This document shows, piece after piece, positions 18,788 to 26,885 of a stretch of 64,000 nt of DNA. A program made the position numbers and the translations under genes. The notes beneath the pieces are model-generated. The model was not told the origin of the DNA. It ran no database searches and saw only the letters and a program-made list of their open reading frames with translations. Positions within the stretch are counted from its first letter, which is position 1, and each line of letters begins with the position of its first letter. The stretch spans positions 310,001 to 374,000 of the forward strand of contig ABHC01000003.1 of NCBI GenBank assembly GCA_000171835.1, read 5' to 3'. The stretch comes from an alpha proteobacterium BAL199 (GTDB lineage: Bacteria > Pseudomonadota > Alphaproteobacteria > Thalassobaculales > Thalassobaculaceae).

Positions 18788-19063
18788 ATGGGGATCGTCG
18801 TCGCCTTCCCACAGCGACCGAAGGCTGTCGCCTTCGGGCCGGAGGATTTTGCGGCCCTCGACCGGCTCGTTGCGCGGACACGCCATTCCGGGGCCGTGCG
18901 CTGGGAGATTGAGGATCGGGCCACCGGTCATGCACGCGCCTACGTGCTCGGCGCGGAGGATGAGACGCTGCTGATCGTGACCAAGAGCCGGTCCGGCATC
19001 ACGGTCAATAGCGGCTACGCCCACGAGTTGTTGTGGCAGGGCGATCGTCTGGCGGGGTACTAA
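18788..19063 (+). CDS. Conserved-looking small protein of unknown function
   Basis: A 91-residue soluble protein without recognisable motif. It begins MGIVVAFPQRP and ends GYAHELLWQGDRLAGY. The composition is ordinary for the genome, with an alternating helix/strand pattern (FAALDRLVART, then AVRWEIEDRATG, RAYVLGAEDETLLIVTKS), like a small alpha/beta domain. The start at 18788 is chosen for GGAGGGG seven bases before it; an upstream GTG and ATG in the same frame (18752, 18764) lack one. A short inverted repeat, ATCCGG/CCGGAT at 19068-19085, follows the stop and may be a weak terminator. Confidence 0.65.
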   Translation: MGIVVAFPQRPKAVAFGPEDFAALDRLVARTRHSGAVRWEIEDRATGHARAYVLGAEDETLLIVTKSRSGITVNSGYAHELLWQGDRLAGY

Positions 19064-19429
19064 AACCATCCGGCAACGGCCGGATCAGTCTGGATCATGG
19101 CTATGCCATGGTGACGTCGGCACGGGCGGCGCAGCGCCCGACAGATCGCCTCAATCGAGTAGAGGCCGCAGTCAACGTCGGTAGTCCAGGCGCTCGAGTC
19201 CACTCGGGGCTCGATCACGGGGCACCGCAAGCCTGAACAATCCCCAAAACAACAGCGCGTAGAAAATCCAACCGATGATGTCCAACGCTTCCACTGTGAC
19301 ACCCGTACTGGTTGTTAAGCGTATTGATTATCACCGCAGAGCCTTAACGGAAGGTTAGTGCCCAGCCGTCCAAGACAGCGCGCGAGGTAGGAGCCGAACC
19401 TTGGGTGGTGCGCCGACCCTTCGACGCGG
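19064..19429. other. Gene-poor interval between unknown gene and patatin gene
   Basis: These 366 bases have no long gene. They hold the weak inverted repeat at 19068-19085, a candidate 40-residue membrane-protein frame on the reverse strand (19172-19294, listed separately) and a more AT-rich stretch at about 19310-19360. The patatin gene ends at 19430 on the reverse strand, so part of this interval is its 3' region. No clear terminator for it is visible. Confidence 0.5.
19172..19294 (-). CDS. Candidate 40-residue single-span membrane protein
   Basis: On the reverse strand a GTG at 19294 opens a 41-codon frame that ends with TGA at 19172-19174. The product would start EALDIIGWIFYALLFWGLF and continue RLAVPRDRAPSGLERLDYRR. 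It has one strong hydrophobic span with aromatic residues and a basic, charged C-terminal tail, which is the pattern of small inner-membrane proteins and unlikely in a random frame. The ribosome binding sequence is weak and the start is not ATG, so this is only a candidate. Confidence 0.4.
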   Translation of the reverse strand: MEALDIIGWIFYALLFWGLFRLAVPRDRAPSGLERLDYRR

Positions 19430-21694
19430 TCAGAACAGTTTACCGAAGTACAGGTACGCCGCGGTCCGACCACCGTCACCCTGTCCCAACGCCAGGTAAC
19501 CGGCGCCGAGCGGGGTGTCCGCTCCAAGGAAAATGCTGCTGCCGAAGGCGGTCTGGTCGAAACTATCGGGCCCGGAGTCACCGTCCAACCGAGCGGCTTC
19601 AAAAGAGGTTCCGGCGTAGATCGGCAAATCAAAGAACATCGGCGACTTCTCGGTGAGCCGGCGCATGTAGAGGAACCGACCGTGCAACAGGCTCTCGGTC
19701 GACAGCTCGTCGCGGGTGTAACCGGACAAGCTGAACAAGCCCCCGACGGACATTCGATCGTAGGTCGGCAATTCGCCGCTCAGCGATGTGCCGCCACCGG
19801 CGCCGAAGATCATGGTGTTGGACCCGAAGGTGAAGGCCTGCGCCCCCGTCGCGTCCAGCTTCACGTAGTCATGGTCGGCCCCCAATTCCCCGCGGGAGAC
19901 GCCGAGATTCATGCGCAACAATGTACCTTCGTTCGGAAACCGAACGCTGTCCAAGGTGTCATAGAGCAGGCTGGCATCGGCCGAGCCGATGCGGAAATCG
20001 CCGGTGGTTCCGCTGGCAGCCGATCCGGTATGCAGATCCACGTCCCCCACTCCAAAACGCAGTCCAATCCGGGTATCGAGCGCGGTGCCCACCTCGTAGC
20101 CAAGCTTCAGAGCCGTCTCGATCCGCGTGGTGCGGAACTCATTGACGTTACCATCCGTGCCGTACGCGCGCACGTCGCTGCGCACGTAGTTCAGCGACGG
20201 CAGCACGTAGAAGCCGGTCTCCGGCTGCAGTGGCTGATAAAACTCCGTCAAGAGGCGCTGCGTACTGCCGAAAGCCACCTCGTTGCGCGACTCCGCACCG
20301 TAGGCATTGAGCGCCGTCAGCGTAAACCCGGCCCCGACCATGTAGCTGCTGTCCCCGTCGACGTCGCTTTCGAGCGCGAGCCCCAGACGTAGATAGTCCT
20401 TGGCCCAGGCCTTTTCGGTGGCGGTCACCACCATGCCGGTCTCGCCGTTCCGGTCGACCAGTGCGTAGTCGATCTGTTCGAACAGCCCGGAGCCGTATAG
20501 GTGGGAGAAGTCTTCCTCCACCTGCTTCACGTTGAGCGGTTGCCCGATCTGCTGTCGGATGTTGGAGGTCAATCGGCGGTCGGAAAGTTCCGTGCGGTTG
20601 TCCACTTCGATGAACGCGATCACCGGTGTCTGAGCTTTTTCCTTACCGTGCGCCGCAATCTCGGCGGCGTAGGCCGTCGCGTCCAGCGACAGCGCCTGCA
20701 GCCGGGCGGTCTGACCTCGGGCAGCCGCTTCGCCCGGCGCGATCATCTCCAGGATCTTGTCGAAATCGGTGGATGTACGGGTGCCGAGATCCGGCTGGAT
20801 CAGGATGTCCTGCGGTTGCAGATTGGCGATTTGCGCCAGCGAGTTCTGCTGAACCAGCACCGCCAGGATCTGGCCGGCGATGTCGAGGCTCGACGTCAAC
20901 TGATCCCGCTTTTTCAGGATCGTCGGAATATCGACCACGATGAGAACTTCAGCGCCCATCGCACGGGCAACGTCGGCCGGAAGATTGTTGGCGACCCCAC
21001 CGTCCACCAGCAACTTGCCGTCATACTCCACCGGCGGAAGCAGGCCGGGCACTGACATGCTCGCCCGCATCGCGGTCGCGAGATTGCCGCTCTTCAGGAT
21101 CACCTGCTGGCCGGTCTCCAAATCGGCCGCTACCGCCCGATAGCGGATCGGCAACTGGTCGAAATCGGTGATGTTGCGAGCCCGTACGGTCAACTCGCGC
21201 ATCATCAGTGTCAGCCGCTGACCCTGAATGATCCCGGCCGGCAACTGCAGGGCACCGTCCTTAATTCCGAGCTTGAGGTCGAGGAGGAAGCCATAATCCT
21301 CCTGTTTGCGGCGTACCGGCAGAGAACCGCGCGGCGGGCTGTCGCGGAAGGTCTTGGCCCAGTCGATGTCGCCAACGACCGTTTCCAATTCGTCGGCGGG
21401 CAGACCAAGCGCATAGAGTCCTCCGACGATCGACCCCATGCTGGTGCCGGTGATGATGTCGATCGGCACACGTAGCTCTTCGAGCACCTTCAGGACGCCG
21501 ATATGCGTCGCCCCCAGCGCGCCACCACCGCTCAACACAAGGCCAATGACCGGACGTCGAGCGATTGGGGCAGCGGTAGCCGCCTCCGATACCGGTGGAT
21601 CCGCGGCGAGGAGCAGCGCTCCCACAGACGCCAGCAATCCGAGCCTCCGAACAAGCATCCGCGGCGCGGACCAGTTAATCACCCGCCTCATCAT
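19430..21694 (-). CDS. Patatin-like phospholipase fused to POTRA and outer-membrane barrel (type Vd autotransporter)
   Basis: A 754-residue protein with a signal peptide (about 15-39; hydrophobic core, then SEAATA). The patatin domain (about 48-300) has the oxyanion loop GGGALG (56-61), nucleophile elbow G83-T-S85-M-G and the dyad partner D231 in DGGVANNLP; it should have lipase activity. A POTRA-like domain follows (about 350-430; FIEVDNRTELSDRRL, HLYGSGLFEQIDY). The C-terminal 320 residues are beta strands of the Omp85/D15 type, ending in the aromatic YLYFGKLF. This order is that of PlpD-like type Vd autotransporters. The ATG at 21694 follows a run of G; a second ATG is the next codon. It probably acts at the cell surface or in the periplasm on phospholipids. 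Confidence 0.93.
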   Translation of the reverse strand: MMRRVINWSAPRMLVRRLGLLASVGALLLAADPPVSEAATAAPIARRPVIGLVLSGGGALGATHIGVLKVLEELRVPIDIITGTSMGSIVGGLYALGLPADELETVVGDIDWAKTFRDSPPRGSLPVRRKQEDYGFLLDLKLGIKDGALQLPAGIIQGQRLTLMMRELTVRARNITDFDQLPIRYRAVAADLETGQQVILKSGNLATAMRASMSVPGLLPPVEYDGKLLVDGGVANNLPADVARAMGAEVLIVVDIPTILKKRDQLTSSLDIAGQILAVLVQQNSLAQIANLQPQDILIQPDLGTRTSTDFDKILEMIAPGEAAARGQTARLQALSLDATAYAAEIAAHGKEKAQTPVIAFIEVDNRTELSDRRLTSNIRQQIGQPLNVKQVEEDFSHLYGSGLFEQIDYALVDRNGETGMVVTATEKAWAKDYLRLGLALESDVDGDSSYMVGAGFTLTALNAYGAESRNEVAFGSTQRLLTEFYQPLQPETGFYVLPSLNYVRSDVRAYGTDGNVNEFRTTRIETALKLGYEVGTALDTRIGLRFGVGDVDLHTGSAASGTTGDFRIGSADASLLYDTLDSVRFPNEGTLLRMNLGVSRGELGADHDYVKLDATGAQAFTFGSNTMIFGAGGGTSLSGELPTYDRMSVGGLFSLSGYTRDELSTESLLHGRFLYMRRLTEKSPMFFDLPIYAGTSFEAARLDGDSGPDSFDQTAFGSSIFLGADTPLGAGYLALGQGDGGRTAAYLYFGKLF

Positions 21695-21900
21695 TCCCCC
21701 CAGACCAGACCCGGCAGCGTACCGTGTCGCACGGTGATTGTCCGTTCTGATATCAATTGTTTAAACTATCATTAAGCATGGCCGTCGATCGCATCTGCTG
21801 ATCGGCAAGCGGCGCGATTCGCCATCGTCGGCACGCAGCCAACAGTATGCATCGCTCGTATGCCGGGCTAAGTTTCGGCAACCGTTTACGGAGCGTTGCC

Positions 21901-22122
21901 ATGAGTGCCGACAACATGATGACCGAGCGTGTGTCCCGCCTCGACAAGCTGCAGATTCTGGTTGGGCTGCTCGATGCCACGATCGATCACGAGCGCCACC
22001 GCGACACCCCGTTCGAGGCGCCGTCCTGGCTGGTCAAGCACTACCCGCACGTCGACCCGGACGACCTGGACGACGTGCTCGACGCCGGGCGGCACGCGCT
22101 GACCCGTATCACCGCTCGGTAA
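21901..22122 (+). CDS. Small protein of unknown function
   Basis: A 73-residue, acidic and helical protein: SRLDKLQILVGLLDATIDHERH, then SWLVKHYPHVDPDDLDDVLDAGRHALTRI. No membrane segment, no cysteine and no known motif is visible. ACGGAGCG lies about ten bases before the ATG at 21901, and an earlier in-frame start (21847) lacks such a sequence. The region before it (21740-21790) is AT-rich and could carry the promoter. GC and codon use match the chromosome. Confidence 0.65.
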   Translation: MSADNMMTERVSRLDKLQILVGLLDATIDHERHRDTPFEAPSWLVKHYPHVDPDDLDDVLDAGRHALTRITAR

Positions 22123-22221
22123 ACGATCCGGAATAGGATCAAGCAGCCCTTAAAGTCTCAATTGGGTTACGATGAAGTTGGAGAACAGAATAGGCAGCTT
22201 TTTTATTTTTTGGATATCCAC

Positions 22222-22725
22222 ATGGAATCAAACGTGAAAGCGGCGCGAGACTTTACGTTCGATACAACGTTGAAATTTGACAGTCCCGACCTCAAGTCGC
22301 TCTTGGATGATTGGGTTCTTGCCAAAGAACAAAACCCGCACAGCGTGCCTCTCAGAAATTTTGCAGACCCGATCAAACTTCAATCTCACCTTGGCTATAT
22401 TCAACTGGTTGATGTGTCACACAACCCACTACGATTTAAATACCGCCTGATTGGGACAGCCATCACTAATTTGGCGGGACGCGACTCAACGGGACGATGG
22501 TTCGAAGAAATTTATTCTTCGGGCTTTATAAATGAAGCGTTCAAAAGTTATCGTTATGTCGTTGAATCGAAATCCCCTGTTCGCGTTACAGCGACGTGGG
22601 ACCATGTAAACAAGAGTTATATTAATTATGAATCTCTCGATCTGCCTTTGTCGAACAATGGATTTGAGGTTGATATGATTTTAACTCGAATGAATTTCGT
22701 TAATATTTCACCAGAACAGGTCTAA
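22222..22725 (+). CDS. PAS_5-like sensory protein, AT-rich gene
   Basis: A 167-residue protein that resembles the PAS_5 (DUF1150-neighbour type) family of alphaproteobacterial single PAS proteins. It has a helical N-terminus (DSPDLKSLLDDWVLAKEQ), the basic LRNFADPIKLQSHLGYIQLVDV, and the core RFKYRLIGTAITNLAGRD, GRWFEEIY, then ESKSPVRVTATWDH and LDLPLSNNGFEVDMIL. Such proteins have a ligand or sensory fold but no output domain. Its codons are much richer in A and T than all neighbours, which suggests transfer. The ATG at 22222 is preferred to the TTG at 22162. The IS1595 element begins 66 bases after its stop. Confidence 0.72.
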   Translation: MESNVKAARDFTFDTTLKFDSPDLKSLLDDWVLAKEQNPHSVPLRNFADPIKLQSHLGYIQLVDVSHNPLRFKYRLIGTAITNLAGRDSTGRWFEEIYSSGFINEAFKSYRYVVESKSPVRVTATWDHVNKSYINYESLDLPLSNNGFEVDMILTRMNFVNISPEQV

Positions 22726-22791
22726 TGTCACGCACCTGAAGGTCAGGAAAGAAGCCCGACTCGTATTCGATGTCGAGACGCATGGAACATT

Positions 22792-23871
22792 CCTTGCCTA
22801 TCCGGTTGTTACCCACACCCACTAAATGTAGGGTGAGTCCATTCTCCCGAGTAGAGCCCGTCGAAGGTCGGCGCTGCGGCCCCGCCGGCGATTCCGAGCA
22901 GTGAGCGGAACGAGTTGAACGGATAGAAGCGCCGATTGAAGCGGAACGTGAACTCGTTGAGGTAGGCTTGCAGATGCTTGGCACTGACGCCGTGATGGAT
23001 GCCATTGATCCAGGTCTTCAGATTGGCGAAGACCAAGTGGATGATCGGCAGGAATTCCTCTGCGATCTCCGGGTCTCCGCATTCGGCGATCGCGTGGTGG
23101 TCGAATCCGCGCTTGCGAAGCCCGGCATAGCCGCTCCAGTCGTCGGTGACGATCAGCGATCCGGGAGCAACGGCGTTTTCGACGAAACTGCCGAGCGAAT
23201 TGGCGCTGCGGTCGGGGACGACGGCGAGACGAACGCGTCCCGCGTAGCGACCGTCTTTCCGATTGTCGAGTTTGGTTCCCGGCTTGCGGCGACGCACCTC
23301 CACGGCGCAGGAGACGAGAACCTTGTGATGGACTCCCCGGCCCTCGCCTCGGGTGCGCCCTCCAACCCACGTTTCATCCACTTCGACATGCTCTTGCGGC
23401 TTGCCGCCAATCTTGTCGCGCTCTGGGCGCACCATCGCGGCGCGGAGCTTGTGAAGGATGCCGAATGCAGTCTCATAGCGCGACAGGCCGAGTTGCCGTT
23501 GAAATTGAACGGCCGACATTCCGGGCGTCTGGCTGGCCATCAGGTAAGCCGCCCAGAACCAGGTCGACAACGGCGTGTGACTGCGCTCCATGACAGTCCC
23601 AGCCATCAGGCTTACGTCTTTGCGACAGGCGCGGCAGCGCAGAACGCCCGGACGCGCCTCGAAACGGAACGGTTCGCCGACAACGCCGCATCTCGGGCAG
23701 ACGAACCCACCATTCCAGCGGGCCTTTTCGAGATATGCAGCACAGGCCGCGTCGTCGGGAAAAAAGCACTGAAATTCCGGCAGCGACTGCGGAAACGGCA
23801 GATCTTCTCGGGCCAGGACATCCATGCCAAACGCTAGATCTAGTGGGCATGGGAGTCAACCGGATAGGCAA
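22792..23871 (-). mobile_element. IS1595-family insertion sequence
   Basis: The ends share CCTTGCCTATCCGGTTG at 22792-22808 and its complement at 23857-23873. A further match, CCCACTA, lies inside both. GGAACATTC occurs directly outside or across both junctions (22784-22792 and 23872-23880), which fits an 8-bp target duplication GGAACATT. The last two bases of the right end can be assigned either to the element or to the duplication. The transposase is intact. The insertion lies within ten bases of the stop codon of the LysR gene at 23888. Confidence 0.85.
22809..23825 (-). CDS. IS1595 (ISXO2-like) transposase
   Basis: A 338-residue transposase. The N-terminal zinc ribbon has CPRCG near residue 42 and CRACRKD near 64-70. 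The ISXO2-type catalytic domain carries the DD-N/E residues: VEVDETWVGGR, LIVTDDWSGY and the late NLKTWINGIHHGVSAKHLQAYL helix with EFTFRFNRR. The full length is usual for the family and the frame has no break, so it may be functional. It starts ATG at 23825. Confidence 0.93.
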   Translation of the reverse strand: MDVLAREDLPFPQSLPEFQCFFPDDAACAAYLEKARWNGGFVCPRCGVVGEPFRFEARPGVLRCRACRKDVSLMAGTVMERSHTPLSTWFWAAYLMASQTPGMSAVQFQRQLGLSRYETAFGILHKLRAAMVRPERDKIGGKPQEHVEVDETWVGGRTRGEGRGVHHKVLVSCAVEVRRRKPGTKLDNRKDGRYAGRVRLAVVPDRSANSLGSFVENAVAPGSLIVTDDWSGYAGLRKRGFDHHAIAECGDPEIAEEFLPIIHLVFANLKTWINGIHHGVSAKHLQAYLNEFTFRFNRRFYPFNSFRSLLGIAGGAAAPTFDGLYSGEWTHPTFSGCG

Positions 23872-23887
23872 GGAACATTCATTCAGT

Positions 23888-24811
23888 TCACGTATCACTG
23901 CCAGTATCCGCACGCTCGACGCCGGCGAGTGCGATCAGCCAACGCTCCAACCGTCTCGCCGACGCTGGTGATGGGACACCTACCGGTCGGCATAGGTAAT
24001 ACGCCGCGCCGGTCGGGTCGGCCGCTCCGAACGGGGCGACCAAGGCGCCGCGCCTCAGCCGATCGTCGACCAGCGGGCGGCGACCCAGGGCCAATCCATG
24101 CCCGCTCTCGGCGACCTGCAGCGCCTGCTCCATGGCGTCCATGGTGACGGCACCGGACAAGTTCGGCGGCGCCAGTCCGCGGGCCCTTGCCCACTCCTCC
24201 CACTCATCGGGGAAGCGGTCGTTGACGATCAGTCGCACCCGAGCCAGGGCTGCCAACGGATCCGCTCCCTCGTCGAGCGTGAGGTAGCCGGGGGCACACA
24301 CTGGAAGGGCCGTCTCCTCCAGCAGGAACGTGGCATCGAGCCCTGACCAGACGCCCTTACCGTGGCGAATCGCAAGGTCCACCTGATCACGGCGCAGATC
24401 GATCACCCGGGTTGTCGTGACCAATTGGAGTTCGACATCCGGACAGGCGCGCTCGAACGCGCCAAGCTTCGGAATCAGCCACGTCGCCGCAAGAGACGGC
24501 GGTAGTGTCAGGCGAACCACGCCACGCCCCTCCGGCCGTAACATGGCTTCGGTCGCCGACTGGATCTGCCGGATGGCCGGGTCGATCTGTTCAAGGTAGC
24601 GGCGGCCGGCCGACGTCAATTTCACCCCGGCACCTGAACGCTCGAACAACGAGGTGCGCAAATAATTTTCAAGCCGGCGAACCTGGTGGCTGATCGCCGA
24701 TTCGGTGACCCCCAGGCTGTCGGCAGCGCTCCGGAACCGACCATGCACCGCCGCCGCGTGGAACGCGCGCAGTGCAGCAAACGGTGGCAGGGTGACCCGA
24801 GACTCATCCAT
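23888..24811 (-). CDS. LysR-family transcriptional regulator (GcvA-like)
   Basis: A 307-residue regulator. The winged helix-turn-helix lies at about 10-68 (FHAAAVHGRFRSAADSLGVT, ESAISHQVRRLE) with the wing LFERSGAGVKLTSAGRRYL. The effector domain (about 95-290) has the GcvA/TrpI-type pattern TLPPSLAATWLIPKLGAF and VDLAIRHGKG. It diverges from the FAD oxidoreductase gene at 24905, the usual position of a LysR regulator next to its target. A T-N11-A palindrome lies between them. An IS1595 copy is inserted right after its stop, which does not alter the reading frame. Confidence 0.92.
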   Translation of the reverse strand: MDESRVTLPPFAALRAFHAAAVHGRFRSAADSLGVTESAISHQVRRLENYLRTSLFERSGAGVKLTSAGRRYLEQIDPAIRQIQSATEAMLRPEGRGVVRLTLPPSLAATWLIPKLGAFERACPDVELQLVTTTRVIDLRRDQVDLAIRHGKGVWSGLDATFLLEETALPVCAPGYLTLDEGADPLAALARVRLIVNDRFPDEWEEWARARGLAPPNLSGAVTMDAMEQALQVAESGHGLALGRRPLVDDRLRRGALVAPFGAADPTGAAYYLCRPVGVPSPASARRLERWLIALAGVERADTGSDT

Positions 24812-24832
24812 CCCGGGAGGGTGGTGTTGACC

Positions 24833-24845
24833 TGAATGAAATTCA
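24833..24845. promoter_or_regulatory. Candidate LysR operator (T-N11-A)
   Basis: TGAATGAAATTCA is a perfect inverted repeat (TGAAT, spacer GAA, ATTCA) that fits the T-N11-A pattern of LysR binding sites. It stands 22 bases before the LysR start (24811, reverse) and 60 before the oxidoreductase start. Control of both divergent genes from here is an inference. Confidence 0.5.
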
Positions 24846-24904
24846 AGCTACCGCGGGACGGCAGGTTGTCCGCACAATAGGCTGGCCATAGAGGAGCCTT
24901 GGGT

Positions 24905-26068
24905 GTGACGAGCTACGACGTCTGCATCATTGGCGGTGGGATCATGGGTCTAAGCACCGCGGTGTTCCTCAAGCGCCTGGATCCAGCCATATCGGTCTGC
25001 GTCGTCGAGCCGGACCCTTCCTATGAGTTCTCGTCGACCTTGCGGGCATCCGGCGGTGCTCGCCGGCTGTTCTCCGGCCCGGAGAACATCGCGATGTCCA
25101 ACTTCAGCATCGATTTCCTGACGCGCTTCGACGTCGAGATGGCGGTGGACGGTGAAGCCCCGGCCATCGACTGGCAGGAGCAAGGGTACCTGTTCCTGGT
25201 TCCGCCAACAGGTGTCGCGTTGCTGGAGGCGAACACCCGAACGCAACGGAGTCTCGGGGTCGAGGTCATCCTGATGGATCCGTCAGCACTCAAGCGGCGG
25301 TTCCCGTCGATCAATGCCGACGACGTCGGTGCCGCCGCGCTGTCGCCGCGCGACGGGTGGTGCGATCCAAACGGTGTCCTTCAGGGCTTCCTGCGCAAGG
25401 CGCGCGCCACCGGCGCGGCAATCATCCGGGACCGGGTGGCCGGCCTGGACGCGTCCAGCGGCGTCGTGCGGTCGGCGACCCTGGCGAGCGGCGGTTCGCT
25501 CGACGCAGACACTTTCGTGGTCGCAGCGGGCGCCTGGTCGCCACAGGTGGTTGCCTCGATCGGCATGCCCCTGCCGATCACGCCGATGCGCCGGTTCGAG
25601 CACTACTTCACCACCCGGACACCGATCGAGCCGCTGCCGTTCGTGAAGGACCTCGACCGGCTGGCCTTTCGACCGGAGGGTGCCGGCTATACTGGAAGCC
25701 TCGTCAACTCCGACGAACCGCGCGGGTTCAACTTCGACGTTGATCACGGCTATTTCGAGAACACCGTCTGGCCGGCGCTGGCACACCGGTTCCCAGCGTT
25801 CGAGGCAACGAAGTGCCACCGCTCCTGGTCCGGTCTGTACGAGCAGTGCGAGTTGGACGGCAACGCAATCATCGGCAACTGGCGGGAACGCCATCCCAAC
25901 GTCTACGTGATCGCCGGTTTCGGACATGGCCTTATGCACGCTCCGGCCGCCGGTCGGGGCATTGCGGAGATGATCGTACACGGCGCGTTCCAGACCATCG
26001 ACCTGACCCGGTTGGGGTACGACCGGGTCCTCAACAACACTCCCTACCGGGAACTCGGCATCCTGTAG
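24905..26068 (+). CDS. FAD-dependent oxidoreductase (DAO/sarcosine-oxidase-like)
   Basis: A 387-residue flavoprotein of the DAO family. The FAD-binding motif is DVCIIGGGIMGLSTAVFL (residues 5-22), followed by the acidic end of the second strand, CVVEPD. The C-terminal part has HRSWSGLYEQCELDGNAIIG and VYVIAGFGHGLMHAPAAGR, the conserved FAD and substrate region. Members oxidise amines or N-methyl amino acids. I chose GTG at 24905 because GAGGAG lies about nine bases upstream; the TTG at 24899 is too close to it. It is divergent from the LysR gene, its probable regulator. The exact substrate is not evident. Confidence 0.88.
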   Translation: MTSYDVCIIGGGIMGLSTAVFLKRLDPAISVCVVEPDPSYEFSSTLRASGGARRLFSGPENIAMSNFSIDFLTRFDVEMAVDGEAPAIDWQEQGYLFLVPPTGVALLEANTRTQRSLGVEVILMDPSALKRRFPSINADDVGAAALSPRDGWCDPNGVLQGFLRKARATGAAIIRDRVAGLDASSGVVRSATLASGGSLDADTFVVAAGAWSPQVVASIGMPLPITPMRRFEHYFTTRTPIEPLPFVKDLDRLAFRPEGAGYTGSLVNSDEPRGFNFDVDHGYFENTVWPALAHRFPAFEATKCHRSWSGLYEQCELDGNAIIGNWRERHPNVYVIAGFGHGLMHAPAAGRGIAEMIVHGAFQTIDLTRLGYDRVLNNTPYRELGIL

Positions 26069-26078
26069 GTGCAGCCGG

Positions 26079-26687
26079 TCAGTACAGCCGGGTCGTGTAG
26101 GCTTCCTCCAGCCGCTTGTCCGCCGCTTCGGCGTCGATGCCGGCGACCTGGTCGGCGATGATCCGACCAAGCGACGGAAAGCTGCCCTTCTCAATCCGGC
26201 TGTCCGGATCCCACAGCTTGGCGCGGATCAGCGACCGGCCGCAGTGGAAATACACTTGCCGGATCGCGACCTCCATGCCCGACGCAGGCACCTGCCCGCG
26301 CACGGCCAGCGGCTCAAGCACAGCCGGATCGGATACGATCCGCGCCGTTCCATTCGCCCGCAGCGTCTCGCTCACCCCCGGCACCATGAACAGCAGCCCG
26401 ACCTCGGGGTCCTCGACCACGTTGCCCAGCGTATCCAGCAGGTTATTGCCGCGCCGGTCCGGGATCAGCAGCGTGCGGTCGTCGATCACCTCCACGAAGC
26501 CCGGTGCGTCGCCGCGCGGCGAGCAATCGGCGCCGCCCGGTCCGCGCGACGCGATCACCAGGAACGGGCTGAGCGCGATGAAGGCGCGTGCATGCTTATC
26601 GAGCTTGGACAGCAACTTCTTGCGGGCCGGTTCGCCCGGTGCGTCGTAGGTCTCGCGCAGGGCGTCGACGGTGTCGATAGCAGTCAT
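26079..26687 (-). CDS. Pyridoxamine-phosphate-oxidase-fold FMN protein (MSMEG_1061-like)
   Basis: A 202-residue protein with the split-barrel FMN-binding fold. ALSPFLVIASRGPGGADCSPRG (first strands, about 38-59) and RTLLIPDRRGNNLLDTLGNV (about 72-91) are the FMN-phosphate contacts typical of the MSMEG_1061 subgroup. VGLLFMVPGVSETLRANG and the C-terminal CGRSLIRAKLW complete it. These enzymes reduce small molecules with flavin; the substrate is unknown. It is convergent with the FAD oxidoreductase gene, with 10 bases between the stops. Confidence 0.88.
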   Translation of the reverse strand: MTAIDTVDALRETYDAPGEPARKKLLSKLDKHARAFIALSPFLVIASRGPGGADCSPRGDAPGFVEVIDDRTLLIPDRRGNNLLDTLGNVVEDPEVGLLFMVPGVSETLRANGTARIVSDPAVLEPLAVRGQVPASGMEVAIRQVYFHCGRSLIRAKLWDPDSRIEKGSFPSLGRIIADQVAGIDAEAADKRLEEAYTTRLY

Positions 26688-26885
26688 GGAGATCCTCTCG
26701 TCAAGGCGGTCGGCGGTCTGACCAGATGCGTGTTCTCATCACCACGTTTCGCGGTCGTGAGCAATGATGACAGGACCAAGCCCAGTCCGTTCGATCGGAC
26801 CAAGAGTGGGCGCGGATCATCGTCTCGATGGTTGGCCGGACTGTTGCTATGGTCTCTCCATTGCCACTCTCCGCCAGGTCCCCAG

